From assembly GCA_019894875.1 (NCBI GenBank), contig JAGXNR010000003.1, positions 1 through 64,000 on the forward strand: DNA of 64,000 nt. Reading direction: 5' to 3'. The notes beneath the pieces were generated by a model. That model searched no databases. It saw only the letters and a list, made by a program, of their open reading frames with translations, and had not been told where the DNA came from. Each line of letters begins with the position of its first letter. Within the stretch, counting starts at the first letter, position 1. Source of the stretch: Promethearchaeota archaeon (GTDB taxonomy: Archaea; Asgardarchaeota; Lokiarchaeia; Sigynarchaeales; SOKP01). Both the position numbers and the translations under genes were made by a program. This document shows positions 1-8,121 of this stretch, in pieces.

Positions 1-392
1 TTTGAAACGTTTAAAAATGTAGTATTTGTAACGAGAATGCCTGATCTATTTTCTATGAACTCGATATCCATGTATGGCATTGGACTTTCAAAGAGATTGA
101 ACATATCATTAGGATGTTTCTCATAAAAACCAGTAAAATTTATTTTAAGCTGACCCCCGACTGTTGTATTTGCAAATCCTTTCGTTACCCAGTTAAAATC
201 TTTCCATTCAAGGGGTTTAGTTGAATTAAAAGCAGTGACGTTGTAGATATAAACTTGATCTAAATCTAGATTTTTGTTGAAATTATCTGGAGTACTCGTA
301 TCTGCCTTTACTAGTTGAGCTGAAGAAAGGAGAATTATTTGAAAGAAAATCAATGAAACAATAGTGTATGTGAATTTTTTTAGATTTTTCAT
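1..392 (-). CDS. Secreted, sequon-rich protein (N-terminal part, cut by window edge)
   Basis: Open frame on the minus strand running off the left edge; about 130 residues are visible from the ATG at 390-392. The N-terminus is a classic signal peptide: lysines at residues 2-6, a hydrophobic core at about residues 10-24, and a small-residue cleavage site near Ala30 (VKA-D). The rest is polar. Seven N-x-S/T sequons occur in the visible ~100 mature residues (NVT, NST, NTT, NFT, NRS, NTT, NVS), which fits an N-glycosylated surface or exported protein in an organism that also encodes a ribophorin I-like protein (about 47-49 kb). I do not recognise the family. A 30-bp element shared with the ECF transporter gene lies 28 bp upstream of the start (421-450). 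Function unknown; export is inferred with good confidence. Confidence 0.75.
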   Translation of the reverse strand, partial: MKNLKKFTYTIVSLIFFQIILLSSAQLVKADTSTPDNFNKNLDLDQVYIYNVTAFNSTKPLEWKDFNWVTKGFANTTVGGQLKINFTGFYEKHPNDMFNLFESPMPYMDIEFIENRSGILVTNTTFLNVS

Positions 393-420
393 TTTATATA
401 CCTAATAATCTTTTTTTACA

Positions 421-450
421 GAAATGTCGGAAAGAATAGGATAACTTTCC
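421..450 (-). promoter_or_regulatory. Shared 30-bp upstream element, copy 1
   Basis: Read on the minus strand, this 30-mer matches the plus-strand sequence at 3902-3931 at 27 of 30 positions. It begins GGAAAGTTATCCTAT and ends TTTCCGACATTT. It contains the arms GGAAA and TTTCC in inverted orientation. It lies 28 bp upstream of the ATG of the secreted-protein gene, where a TATA box or operator would be expected for a transcript with a short leader. Probably a transcription-factor site; the regulator is unknown. Confidence 0.6.
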
Positions 451-612
451 TTATTAGATTCTTAAAATCTTTCTTCTTTTTAAAAACTTTGGAATAAAAT
501 ATAAAACAGATTCCCTCTGAACTATTAATTTTAGGATATCTTTTACAATAATTTTTTCTAATATATTTAATATTCAATAGTATTACTGTAAATTTTACAA
601 CGGTTCAAAAAA

Positions 613-1473
613 ATGAAACTAATGGATTACCATACACACAACAGACGTTGCGGACATGCACTGGGTGAGATTGAAGATTACATAAAATTTGCAATCAATA
701 AGAATTTTGCCGAAATAGGAATATCAGATCATTTTCCATTAGAAGCGATAATAGATGATCCACAATTAACCGAAATAATCAAAAGAGCCTCGATGGAAAC
801 AGAAGAGTTCCCAAACTATATTAAAGAAATAAAAAGACTGAAAGGTAAATATGAGAATAAAATAAGGGTTCTGCTATCAACTGAACTCAATTTTGCGACC
901 CCAGGAAGGGCATTAAGTAATCAAAAAAAAATCCTTGATCCATTTATGGATGATGTTGATTATTTACTTGGTGCTATCCATGATATAAAATGGCATGAAT
1001 CTCCAATTATTATAATAGATCCACGTGAGGGTTCTGAAGCTTTGAAAAAATTTGGTATGGAGAAAATAACCTTAGAATATATAAAAAAATTAGAGAAGTT
1101 GGTAGCTACTGATTATTTTGATGTAATTGCCCATTTTGATAATTATCGAGTCTTATTTCGCCCAAATACACCCCTTTATTCCGAGAATACATGGGAAAAA
1201 CTCTTAGATCTACTCGATAAGATAAAAAACAAAGAAATGGCAATTGAGATTAACACTTCTGGAACTCGTAAAGAAATCGGGAGTCAATTTCCTAGTGATG
1301 AAATTGTGAAAGAAATTATTAAACGAGATATACCGATAATGTTAGGTTCTGACGCTCATAAACCAGAAGATATTGGATATATGTTTGAAGAAATTACTGA
1401 GAAATTTAAGAGATTGGGCTTATCTTACATATGTAGATACGAAAACCGTGAACAGAGGATAGTAAAAATTTAA
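613..1473 (+). CDS. PHP-domain phosphoesterase, histidinol-phosphatase (HisJ/HisK) type
   Basis: A 286-residue PHP-superfamily metal-dependent phosphoesterase. Metal-binding motifs are in the expected order: HTH near residue 7, GHA near 16, DHF near 39, a Glu in STELNF near 95, HDIKWH near 123, AHFDN near 172 and GSDAHKP near 245. Length and motif pattern fit the HisK/HolPase-type family that hydrolyses L-histidinol phosphate. No other his genes are nearby, so the physiological substrate is uncertain; related PHP proteins act on other sugar or nucleotide phosphates. It is monocistronic, with a 220-bp AT-rich divergent region separating it from the secreted-protein gene. The ATG at 613 starts exactly at the PHP core, leaving no room for a later start. 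Confidence 0.85.
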   Translation: MKLMDYHTHNRRCGHALGEIEDYIKFAINKNFAEIGISDHFPLEAIIDDPQLTEIIKRASMETEEFPNYIKEIKRLKGKYENKIRVLLSTELNFATPGRALSNQKKILDPFMDDVDYLLGAIHDIKWHESPIIIIDPREGSEALKKFGMEKITLEYIKKLEKLVATDYFDVIAHFDNYRVLFRPNTPLYSENTWEKLLDLLDKIKNKEMAIEINTSGTRKEIGSQFPSDEIVKEIIKRDIPIMLGSDAHKPEDIGYMFEEITEKFKRLGLSYICRYENREQRIVKI

Positions 1474-1577
1474 TATATAGTTTAAATTCGATTTTTTGAT
1501 TTCATTTTTTGTAAAGAGCGTAAAAGCAATAAGGATTGTATTTGCACCAAAAATGGAATTAGTAACAACGTGAAAAA

Positions 1578-2543
1578 TTAATTAAAAACTAAGATCTTGT
1601 GCTCAGGGTCGATTTTTTTGACTTTCCCCTTTTCTATAAGCTCATTTATATGATGTAATATAATGTACCATTCCCAAACGAAATGAATCTTCTTAGAATC
1701 CGGAGGTAGTCGTTTAATATGATTTTCTGAGTAATACACTCCCTTTAGAGTGATTTCTTTTAGGTCTTTTGGTTTTTCTGAATTGTAAATTTTCAATACT
1801 TTTTCTTCATTAATTTCAATTCTGTTTAGAGCATTTTTGAAAATCTGTAGTTGTTTTGTAAAATAGCTTTTACCATGCGCGCTTGCAAGAATGATATCAT
1901 CGTTTAAATATATTTCTTCGATTTTTTTAATAGAAATCCGATAATCTTTCAAACTACAATGTTTTAATCCATACCATGGACCTGACTTTTCTATACCTAT
2001 ATCGGAAACAAATAAAACAGCTCTTCTGCGTTTAGTTTTATCCCGAATTAGAAAGGCGGTATGACCGGGTGAATGTCCTGGTATATGATACGTTTCTAAA
2101 CTGATTTTTCCGTAATTAAAGGTTTTACCAGGCTTAAATGTTTCAACATTTTTTAAATTTTTGAAGTTTAACTCTTCGTAAATAATATTACTGAAGATAT
2201 TATCAACTTCGCAATCAACCATCCCATTTTCTTTCATGAAAATATTCATATCCTTCAAATACCTATCTTCAGGAATAGGACAATAAATTTTAAAACCATG
2301 ATCTTCATAAAAATGGATGTTACTAATATGGTCTAAGTGAGTATGTGATACAAAATAGGATTTAATATTATTTTTAAGACTTTCACTTAATTCTTGAAGT
2401 TCGTTTTCATGGAAATTACAATCAATTAGAATATTCCCTGAATTTTCAACGTTTTTAATCAAAATACCATTGCATGATGTCCCGAAAATAGAGTTTGATC
2501 TAACAAGAAATATCCCTTCTTCGAGTTTTTCATAATCTAACAT
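1578..2543 (-). CDS. Metallo-beta-lactamase fold hydrolase
   Basis: A 321-residue MBL-fold hydrolase. The signature HTHLDH is at residues 67-72. A second motif, PGHSPGH near 155, holds the next metal-ligand His, and VSDIG near 180 holds the bridging Asp. The last His is probably in the SAHGKS segment near 222. The C-terminal ~80 residues after the core resemble the helical extension of glyoxalase II/lactamase-beta2-like proteins. The substrate cannot be deduced. It lies 12 bp downstream of the longin-like gene on the same strand, so the two are probably co-transcribed. Confidence 0.8.
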   Translation of the reverse strand: MLDYEKLEEGIFLVRSNSIFGTSCNGILIKNVENSGNILIDCNFHENELQELSESLKNNIKSYFVSHTHLDHISNIHFYEDHGFKIYCPIPEDRYLKDMNIFMKENGMVDCEVDNIFSNIIYEELNFKNLKNVETFKPGKTFNYGKISLETYHIPGHSPGHTAFLIRDKTKRRRAVLFVSDIGIEKSGPWYGLKHCSLKDYRISIKKIEEIYLNDDIILASAHGKSYFTKQLQIFKNALNRIEINEEKVLKIYNSEKPKDLKEITLKGVYYSENHIKRLPPDSKKIHFVWEWYIILHHINELIEKGKVKKIDPEHKILVFN

Positions 2544-2555
2544 TTAACTGATCTA

Positions 2556-2837
2556 TTAAAAACTACAATGAATATAATTAAAATTATTTTTTGTGGTAAT
2601 TACAAAAGTTAGTTTTTGAACTAATACCTCATATTTTTCAAAAATAATTTGAGTTTCTTTAAGTTTTAGAGATTTTATATCCTCTCCCCTTTCAAAGGTT
2701 GCAAAGCTATTAATTGCTGTTAAAAATCCACTGAATAAATCCTCTTTACCATTACTTACAAAACCTTGTGGATGCCAATTATACAATAATGCCCCGGATT
2801 CGTTAATAATTAACAAATCTTCAATCATATAAAACAC
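2556..2837 (-). CDS. Small longin/roadblock-like domain protein
   Basis: A 93-residue protein starting MFYMIEDLLIINE; the internal Met4 (start at 2828) is an equally good start. The opening beta-strand pair (DLLIINESGALLYNW), a helix with conserved-looking F and A positions (LFSGFLTAINSFATF) and a run of strands match the longin/profilin-like fold common in Asgard proteins that partner small GTPases. It is shorter than a full longin domain (about 110-120 residues), so the C-terminal helix may be missing. It sits directly upstream of the MBL hydrolase gene. Family assignment rests on pattern recognition only. Confidence 0.55.
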   Translation of the reverse strand: MFYMIEDLLIINESGALLYNWHPQGFVSNGKEDLFSGFLTAINSFATFERGEDIKSLKLKETQIIFEKYEVLVQKLTFVITTKNNFNYIHCSF

Positions 2838-3036
2838 TATGAACGAAAATAAATAAATTTGTTTGGAATGGTGAAATAATATTGGTGTATAAAATATGAC
2901 ACCTATATCTCTCCCCTTGTTTAGTTTGATTTTAAGTTTGAGTAAAATAGAAAAAATTATAATGTATATATTTCCTTTAATAATTATTTGTATTTTAAAA
3001 GTACGGAATTAAAATTAAGGATAGGATAAATCTCAT

Positions 3037-3582
3037 ATGTCTTCTAATGAAACTAAAGAAAAATTTGGAAATCAACGAGTTATCGATGAAATGAGGGAGA
3101 GTTTAAGTCATAAATTAGTTCTAAGATTACAAGCTCCTCTTATTGGATTAATTTCTTTCAGTATTGCATTGTGGGGTTCAAAATTATTTACAGTTATTTC
3201 ACCAGGAACAAGCTTAATTTTTCAAATTGGGAGTTATAATATTCATTTCCACCACTTTCATTATGGTATCATCTTTTTAGCAATCGGAATAATACTCACA
3301 TTTTTTGAAGGACCTTGGTTTGCACGAATTGAACATTTTCTATTTGGTGCGGGATTAGGATTTATCATAGATGAATATTGGCTACTTTTGACATTTGATG
3401 ATCATGCTACAACATATTTCGGACTAGAATCTCAATTTATTTCCATGATTATTGGTATAGTAATTTCAATAATTTATGTAGTTATTATTATTGGGGTCTA
3501 TTACACTACGAAGGAGGAGAGAAAAATTTGGTTAAATCTATACCATGATTTAAAGTCAGGTAAAATAAAAATTGATATATAA
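3037..3582 (+). CDS. Four-helix membrane protein, unknown function
   Basis: A 181-residue integral membrane protein. A charged, soluble N-terminus (about 28 residues) is followed by four predicted transmembrane segments near residues 33-55, 77-95, 101-121 and 130-155, and a basic C-terminal tail. A histidine-rich stretch precedes TM2 (HFHHFHY near 69-75), and acidic residues (DEYW, FDDH) follow TM3; both could bind metal. I do not recognise the family. It has its own upstream region and no same-strand partner close by. Confidence 0.7.
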   Translation: MSSNETKEKFGNQRVIDEMRESLSHKLVLRLQAPLIGLISFSIALWGSKLFTVISPGTSLIFQIGSYNIHFHHFHYGIIFLAIGIILTFFEGPWFARIEHFLFGAGLGFIIDEYWLLLTFDDHATTYFGLESQFISMIIGIVISIIYVVIIIGVYYTTKEERKIWLNLYHDLKSGKIKIDI

Positions 3583-3953
3583 CTCCTTTTCTTTAACCCA
3601 TTTCATAGATTTTAAGGTATTGTTTTACTTTTGATTTTTTCCTTTAATACTGCAATTGCGTTTACCCATGCTTTTGGTGTTGCTTGGATCTTTTGATATC
3701 AAAAAGTTGTTGATAGCATATTAAGACTTAAATATAACATATTCTTAAGGTTTTGCAAGATATCTACAAGTTTTTAAGAGCAGAAGATTACGGAGATTCA
3801 GATTCTCAAAAAGAAAGTGAATGAAAAAGATAACTGCCTAAAGGAATGTTTAAATTTAGAGAAAATTTTTTAAAAGAAGAAAAATTTCAATATTTAATTC
3901 GGGAAAGTTATCCTATATTTTCCGACATTTTTGACTAAATACACACATCTAAC
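3583..3953. other. Intergenic region with regulatory element and a gene-remnant-like ORF
   Basis: A 371-bp stretch without an intact gene. At its right end (3902-3931) is the shared 30-bp element in front of the ECF gene. On the minus strand, 3612-3698 is a 28-codon open stretch (reading ...TPKAWVNAIAVLKEK...) bounded upstream by a TGA. It looks like the C-terminal end of a protein rather than random sequence and could be a decayed gene fragment. Nothing else was identified. Confidence 0.4.
3902..3931 (+). promoter_or_regulatory. Shared 30-bp upstream element, copy 2
   Basis: The plus-strand copy of the element at 421-450, with mismatches only at element positions 16, 17 and 30. It ends 22 bp before the ATG of the ECF transporter gene (3954). 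The same spacing and orientation relative to both genes argues for a common operator or promoter rather than chance. Confidence 0.6.
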
Positions 3954-4634
3954 ATGATAATTTTGTCAAGGGATAAATTTACCAATAACAATCTAAATAG
4001 GTCCGATAAAGATATATCAATAAATCAGAGCAAATTAGAAAGTTTTAAGCCGGAAGAAGAAAATCATTCAGTATGGTTAGAAAGAAAATCCTTTCGAATT
4101 GCCTTAGTTAGCACATTCACAGCATTGGCTATTGTTTTGGGCTATTTATTGGCTTATATACCTAATATAGAGTTATTTACTCTTACATTGTTTTTATCAG
4201 GTTTTATATTGGGTAAAAGAGATGGGATGATTGTTGGGATCTTAAGCTCCTTTATCTTTTGTTTTTTTAATCCCTTTGGTGCTTCCCCTTTACCTCTTTT
4301 AGCTTTCCAATTAATGTATTATACCTTAGTCGGATTATTAGGAGCATTAGCTCACCAATTACTTAGGAAGAAGACATTCTTTACACCAGATGAAGATCTT
4401 TATAAGACTCCTGTAATGATTATTTTTGCAATTATTGGGGCAATGATTACAATCTTTTTTCAAATTTTTTCCACGTTAATTGATGCTATATCATTTTACG
4501 GAACATTCGATCGTTTTTTGCCAATATTCATATCTGGAATCCCTTTTACTGTAACTCACATTATCGGGAATACACTGGGATTTATTTTTATATTACCAGG
4601 AGTGATCCAACTAGTATATAAAATGCTCTATTAG
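3954..4634 (+). CDS. ECF transporter S-component (substrate-binding membrane subunit)
   Basis: A 226-residue membrane protein. About 45 polar residues precede a six-helix S-component-like core: FRIALVSTFTALAIVLGYLL near 47-66, then LFLSGFILGKRDGMIVG near 78-94, and further hydrophobic segments to the end. The phrase GFILGKRDGMIVG followed by NPFGASP is typical of ECF S-components that capture vitamins or their precursors, working with EcfT and two ATPases. No EcfA or EcfT genes are in the window, so it may share a central module encoded elsewhere. The substrate cannot be inferred. Probably regulated through the element at 3902-3931, together with the secreted-protein gene. Confidence 0.75.
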   Translation: MIILSRDKFTNNNLNRSDKDISINQSKLESFKPEEENHSVWLERKSFRIALVSTFTALAIVLGYLLAYIPNIELFTLTLFLSGFILGKRDGMIVGILSSFIFCFFNPFGASPLPLLAFQLMYYTLVGLLGALAHQLLRKKTFFTPDEDLYKTPVMIIFAIIGAMITIFFQIFSTLIDAISFYGTFDRFLPIFISGIPFTVTHIIGNTLGFIFILPGVIQLVYKMLY

Positions 4635-4640
4635 TAAAAT

Positions 4641-4793
4641 CTAAAAAATCGCGCTAAAGTAGAAGGAAGGAAGAAGCATCATTACAATAATAATTATTAA
4701 GCAAATTATTATCCATTTATTCCTTCTTCTCGGATCTTTCTGATCTTCATCAAATTCAATTTCATTTAGATTTTTATTTGGGTCAGCTTCCAT
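4641..4793 (-). CDS. Small tail-anchored membrane protein downstream of uL15
   Basis: A 50-residue ORF starting MEADPNKNLNEIEF. An acidic N-terminus is followed by a short basic patch (PRRRNKW near 21-27) and one transmembrane helix near 27-44 that nearly reaches the C-terminus, i.e. tail-anchored topology. An AGAAGA-like purine stretch precedes the ATG. It lies 70 bp after uL15 on the same strand, the place where many archaea have secY. It does not look like SecY, SecE or Sec61beta (the latter is at 49151). Probably a real gene at the end of the ribosomal operon; function unknown. Confidence 0.5.
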   Translation of the reverse strand: MEADPNKNLNEIEFDEDQKDPRRRNKWIIICLIIIIVMMLLPSFYFSAIF

Positions 4794-4863
4794 TTTTTTA
4801 TCTTCTTAGAAATTTGAACCGATAATTATTAGATAAATATAGAAAAAGTGGTATTTTTTTTCC

Positions 4864-5343
4864 TCATTGTATCTCTGAGGTTATAGTTATTTTTCCACCA
4901 GCAGCCTCTATTTTTTCAATGGCTCTTTTCGAGGCATTTTTCACTGAAATGTTAATTACTCTATTAATTTCTCCCTTTCCTAGAAGTTTTTGAATATTAA
5001 TCTCATCCAAATTGATGTTGTATGAGTTTCCAGATTTTGTAGCTTTTTCATCCAGAACGAGATTATCAATCTTTAAATCTAGATCTTTTACATTCAGAGT
5101 ATTTACTTGATATATTCGGTTGAGATCTTGAGGTCTCTTAAAACCTTTTTTTCCCATATCCCAATCAGGATCAGGGAAACCTAATTCTTTTTGTTTTAAG
5201 TAATAACTTTTCTTGCTTTTTTTCCACTGGGTAGTTTTTCCCCTCCCTGCACGTTGTCCTGTTTTCCTATGCTGGCCTACTTTACCGTATCCATGTGTTC
5301 TTCTGCCTCTCATCTTTCGCACTTTTCTAGCATGGCTTCTCAT
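4864..5343 (-). CDS. rpl15: Large-subunit ribosomal protein uL15
   Basis: A 159-residue uL15. The N-terminus has the glycine/basic-rich rRNA-binding tail typical of L15 (RRTHGYGKVGQHRKTGQRAG near 14-33), and the globular domain ends in EAAGGKITITSE. It binds 23S rRNA late in 50S assembly. It is the last recognisable ribosomal protein of the operon, 19 bp after uL30. An SD-like GGTGA lies 10 nt upstream of the ATG. It ends in TGA, which shows that TGA is used as a normal stop in this genome. Confidence 0.95.
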   Translation of the reverse strand: MRSHARKVRKMRGRRTHGYGKVGQHRKTGQRAGRGKTTQWKKSKKSYYLKQKELGFPDPDWDMGKKGFKRPQDLNRIYQVNTLNVKDLDLKIDNLVLDEKATKSGNSYNINLDEINIQKLLGKGEINRVINISVKNASKRAIEKIEAAGGKITITSEIQ

Positions 5344-5362
5344 TTATTCAATTCACCTTTAA

Positions 5363-5887
5363 TTATATCATTTTATGGATTATCTGATTGATATAGACAC
5401 CAACATAGCCAAGGATTCCTCCTTCGGTATAATGTTTTTTGATTGTACCCCTATGTCCTTTTCTGGGGGGATGCAAGCGGAATACTGGTTTAATTTTATA
5501 TAAATCTTTTTCTCGATACTGAATTTTTCCACTTAGTAATGATTTTGAAAGTGCTTTAAAGGTTTTATATTCTGTTAAATTCTTTAAATGCTCCTCTGTA
5601 AGTGGTTTATTTCCTTCTATTTTTCCTCTTACTCTTAATAATCGTACTAAAGTTTTATCATCAATTTCCCCATAGGTTATGTAATCTTTACATTTCATAA
5701 GCATTCCTTTATAGCTCTTAGTACCCCAAATAAGGACCCCATGATTTATTTTATGCATTCTTAGCATTTTAAGAGTATCAAGAATTCTACGTCTCATACC
5801 TGGTGCTCCTCTTATGCGAATTGCGAAATAAAGCTTAGGTATATATTCAGTATCTTTTGACTTGATATTCTTTTCTACCATTGTCAT
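5363..5887 (-). CDS. rpl30: Large-subunit ribosomal protein uL30
   Basis: A 174-residue archaeal/eukaryotic-type uL30 (L7e family), longer than bacterial L30 (about 60 residues). The core begins near residue 20 (YFAIRIRGAPGMRRRI) and includes the conserved MRMHKINHGV-like segment near 43 and the C-terminal RLHPPRKGHRG near 138. It lies between uS5 and uL15 as in other archaea, 19 bp from each. Confidence 0.95.
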   Translation of the reverse strand: MTMVEKNIKSKDTEYIPKLYFAIRIRGAPGMRRRILDTLKMLRMHKINHGVLIWGTKSYKGMLMKCKDYITYGEIDDKTLVRLLRVRGKIEGNKPLTEEHLKNLTEYKTFKALSKSLLSGKIQYREKDLYKIKPVFRLHPPRKGHRGTIKKHYTEGGILGYVGVYINQIIHKMI

Positions 5888-5906
5888 ATTTACTCAACTC
5901 AGTTTC

Positions 5907-6521
5907 TTATATATTAAAATTAAATTTATGCGCATTTTTCAAAGCATCAAAGGTTGCCTTTACAAGATTTTCACTTGTTCTTGTATCACCAAAGGTCTTA
6001 CTCCAGATATCTTCAATTCCGCATAATCTCAACACATCTTTTACTTTATCAGCACAAGCTAACCCTACACCCGCAGGAGCAGGTATAAGTCTAATTCTAA
6101 CGGAACCACATTTACCTTGCACTTTAAATGGGATACTGTGGATACCACCACAACCGCATTCTTTGCTCCCACAACCCCTTAAAACGGGAACTACAGAGAG
6201 TTTTGCCTTGTCAATTGCTTTCCTTATCGCTGGGCCTACCTCACGTGACTTTTCTGACCCAGTCCCTATAAATCCATCAGTTCCAACAAGTACAACAGCT
6301 TTAAATTTACTACGTTGCCCACTAGCAGTCATTTGCTGCACCATTTTAATTGTAACTACTGCCTCTTTTAACTGTGGTAAGAGAATGCTAATGATCTCTT
6401 TTTCCTTGACCACTAAATTATTCTGAAAGATTTTATCCAAGGTTATAAGTCCTTGCTGAACTAACTCACCCAACTTCGTCTTTGGGATCCATCGTTCTTC
6501 CACATCTCTTAAACGGCTCAT
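5907..6521 (-). CDS. rps5: Small-subunit ribosomal protein uS5
   Basis: A 204-residue archaeal uS5. The N-terminal segment WIPKTKLGELV is the archaeal/eukaryotic S5 signature, the double-stranded-RNA-binding core is near residues 55-125, and the C-terminal domain has the conserved PAPAGVGL loop near 147. It contains several closely spaced cysteines (GCGSKECGCGG near 116-126), which may be a redox or metal-sensitive patch. It acts in decoding accuracy and mRNA entry. The ATG at 6521 is 14 bp after uL18. Confidence 0.95.
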   Translation of the reverse strand: MSRLRDVEERWIPKTKLGELVQQGLITLDKIFQNNLVVKEKEIISILLPQLKEAVVTIKMVQQMTASGQRSKFKAVVLVGTDGFIGTGSEKSREVGPAIRKAIDKAKLSVVPVLRGCGSKECGCGGIHSIPFKVQGKCGSVRIRLIPAPAGVGLACADKVKDVLRLCGIEDIWSKTFGDTRTSENLVKATFDALKNAHKFNFNI

Positions 6522-6535
6522 TATTATCCCTTTTT

Positions 6536-7129
6536 TTAAGCGTTATTATCTATCATTTTTAATGAATCTGAAAAAATTTTACTAATTTTCATAGGATCTA
6601 CTTTTTTATTTTTCAAATACGCTGAAAAATTTTGTTCATATTTCTCTGGATCCTCTGATTTTAATTTTGTAGCGTAACTTTCAATATGATGACCTTTAAT
6701 TCTATCTTCCAAGGCTTCCGGAAAGAATTCTTCATTATAAGGAATTTGAATACCTGCGTCCAAAACACCCTTACATGTAGCCAACACGCGATTTTTATTA
6801 TAGATCATTCCAAGATCAAATATAGCTTCTTGAATATTGTTTTTCTTAGCTCTTAATCCTGCTAAGTAACCAGTTAAATAGGATGCAGGAATATTTCCAG
6901 TATTCGCAGTCCATCCATAGTTTGAAGAGAGTTCCTTTGAAAAAGCAGAGATTAGAATTTTATCGCCACCTAACTTAGATTGAACAATTTGAACTCTCAT
7001 ATGATTATTAGAGCTTCTAATCACTACTCTCAGTTTTCTTGATTTGAGCAGCTTCATTCTCTTATGATAATCAGTTTTTCCTTCATATCGTCTTCGAAAT
7101 GGTCTTCTGTATCTTGGTCCTTTTGCCAT
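6536..7129 (-). CDS. rpl18: Large-subunit ribosomal protein uL18
   Basis: A 197-residue archaeal uL18 (L5e-like), which binds 5S rRNA in the central protuberance. It starts MAKGPRYRRPFRRRYEGKTDY, the standard archaeal opening, and has KLRVVIRSSNNHMRVQI near 32-48 and the conserved GLRAKKNN near 90. It follows eL19 with only 3 bp between the genes, so the two are translationally linked. Confidence 0.95.
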   Translation of the reverse strand: MAKGPRYRRPFRRRYEGKTDYHKRMKLLKSRKLRVVIRSSNNHMRVQIVQSKLGGDKILISAFSKELSSNYGWTANTGNIPASYLTGYLAGLRAKKNNIQEAIFDLGMIYNKNRVLATCKGVLDAGIQIPYNEEFFPEALEDRIKGHHIESYATKLKSEDPEKYEQNFSAYLKNKKVDPMKISKIFSDSLKMIDNNA

Positions 7130-7132
7130 ATC

Positions 7133-7588
7133 CTATCTTCCCCTTCTGATTAATTCTTTTTCTTTAATATAACGATTCATTTGAGCAACACTCGGAAACA
7201 TTCCGCCCTTCGCATTCTTATATAGTTTTCGATAAATCGCCGCTGTGATCAATTTTCTATTACGTAATTTTTTCAGTTCTCTTCTTTGTGGCCGGATTCG
7301 CTTAATCCATGTTCTTTTTTTAGGAGTTCTTGCATATTTCTTTCCTTTCCTTTTCCCTAAACCTCTTGCTCTTCCTTTTTTCTTTCTTTCATGGCGAATT
7401 TTTTTTCTGTATTTTGAAATCCCCTTCTTATATTTTTTCTGAATTACTCCTTGTTTTATTAAATTTCGGATATCTTCACGTGTAATAGCAAGAGAAATAT
7501 CTTCAATTAAATATGGATCAAAATACACTCGATTCTCCCCACACTTGAGAACCTCAGCAGCCATTCTTTTTTGCGGTTTTAAATTCAT
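7133..7588 (-). CDS. rpl19e: Large-subunit ribosomal protein eL19
   Basis: A 151-residue eL19, a protein found only in archaea and eukaryotes. N-terminal motif LKPQKRMAAEVLKCGENRV near 3-21, then a highly basic linker (GRARGLGKRKGKKYARTPKK near 72-91) and a long helix ending in RNRKLIT near 110. It contributes to an intersubunit bridge. Located between eL32 and uL18 as in other archaeal operons. Confidence 0.95.
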   Translation of the reverse strand: MNLKPQKRMAAEVLKCGENRVYFDPYLIEDISLAITREDIRNLIKQGVIQKKYKKGISKYRKKIRHERKKKGRARGLGKRKGKKYARTPKKRTWIKRIRPQRRELKKLRNRKLITAAIYRKLYKNAKGGMFPSVAQMNRYIKEKELIRRGR

Positions 7589-7611
7589 CTTTTTAATCCT
7601 CTAAACTATTC

Positions 7612-8106
7612 TTAATCCTCTTCGTCAAGAGAATCATCTAATTCATCAATATCAATTATTTCTTCTCCATCGAAATCTGTTATTGGTGCTTCTGCCATTT
7701 CTTCTAACATTTCAATTTCTCTGCGAGAAACTCCAAGGTTTAATATTTTAAAACCTTTCTTTTGACAGTAATCTGTTAAGGCAATCCGTTTTCTAGCCCC
7801 TAATTTACTAGAAATTTTAAGAATATGCCTATTTTTATTCAAATCTTCTAAATCATTAGGAGTTGTAACTCTTACTTCAAAATATCCTGAAGGATGTAAC
7901 CCTCTCACTTTTTTTGGTCCTCTGTATCCTATAGTTGGAGATTTAACACCTAACTTTTTTTTCTTCCGTGTTTTTGAATCAATCCCTCTTGCTTTCCTCC
8001 AAGAGTCTTTCACCCTTCTATATCTCCAAGATTCAACTCTTCGGAATGAGGGCCTTTTCTTGTTAATCCCTTTTCTTAGTTCCATCAATCGTTTATCCTG
8101 CTTCAT
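7612..8106 (-). CDS. rpl32e: Large-subunit ribosomal protein eL32 with acidic C-terminal tail
   Basis: A 164-residue eL32. The conserved RPSFRRVESWRYRRVKDSWR block is at about residues 18-37, GYRGPKKVRGLHPSG near 59-73, and the core ends with a segment like KLGARKRIALTDYC near 101. After about residue 140 it carries an acidic tail (FDGEEIIDIDELDDSLDEED). Most archaeal eL32 proteins stop near 130-140, so the tail is an addition. Acidic extensions also occur on uS3 and uS19 in this operon. Confidence 0.93.
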   Translation of the reverse strand: MKQDKRLMELRKGINKKRPSFRRVESWRYRRVKDSWRKARGIDSKTRKKKKLGVKSPTIGYRGPKKVRGLHPSGYFEVRVTTPNDLEDLNKNRHILKISSKLGARKRIALTDYCQKKGFKILNLGVSRREIEMLEEMAEAPITDFDGEEIIDIDELDDSLDEED

Positions 8107-8121
8107 AGTAGTATCCTCATC

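Noticed and set aside
3612..3698. 28-codon minus-strand fragment (TPKAWVNAIAVLKEK...)
   Set aside because: Looks protein-like but has no start and a stop just upstream; too short to assign. Mentioned only as a possible gene remnant.
5881..6426. 181-codon plus-strand ORF antisense to uS5
   Set aside because: Lies entirely over the well-conserved uS5 gene (and part of its 5' end) and has no recognisable motifs; an opposite-strand shadow.
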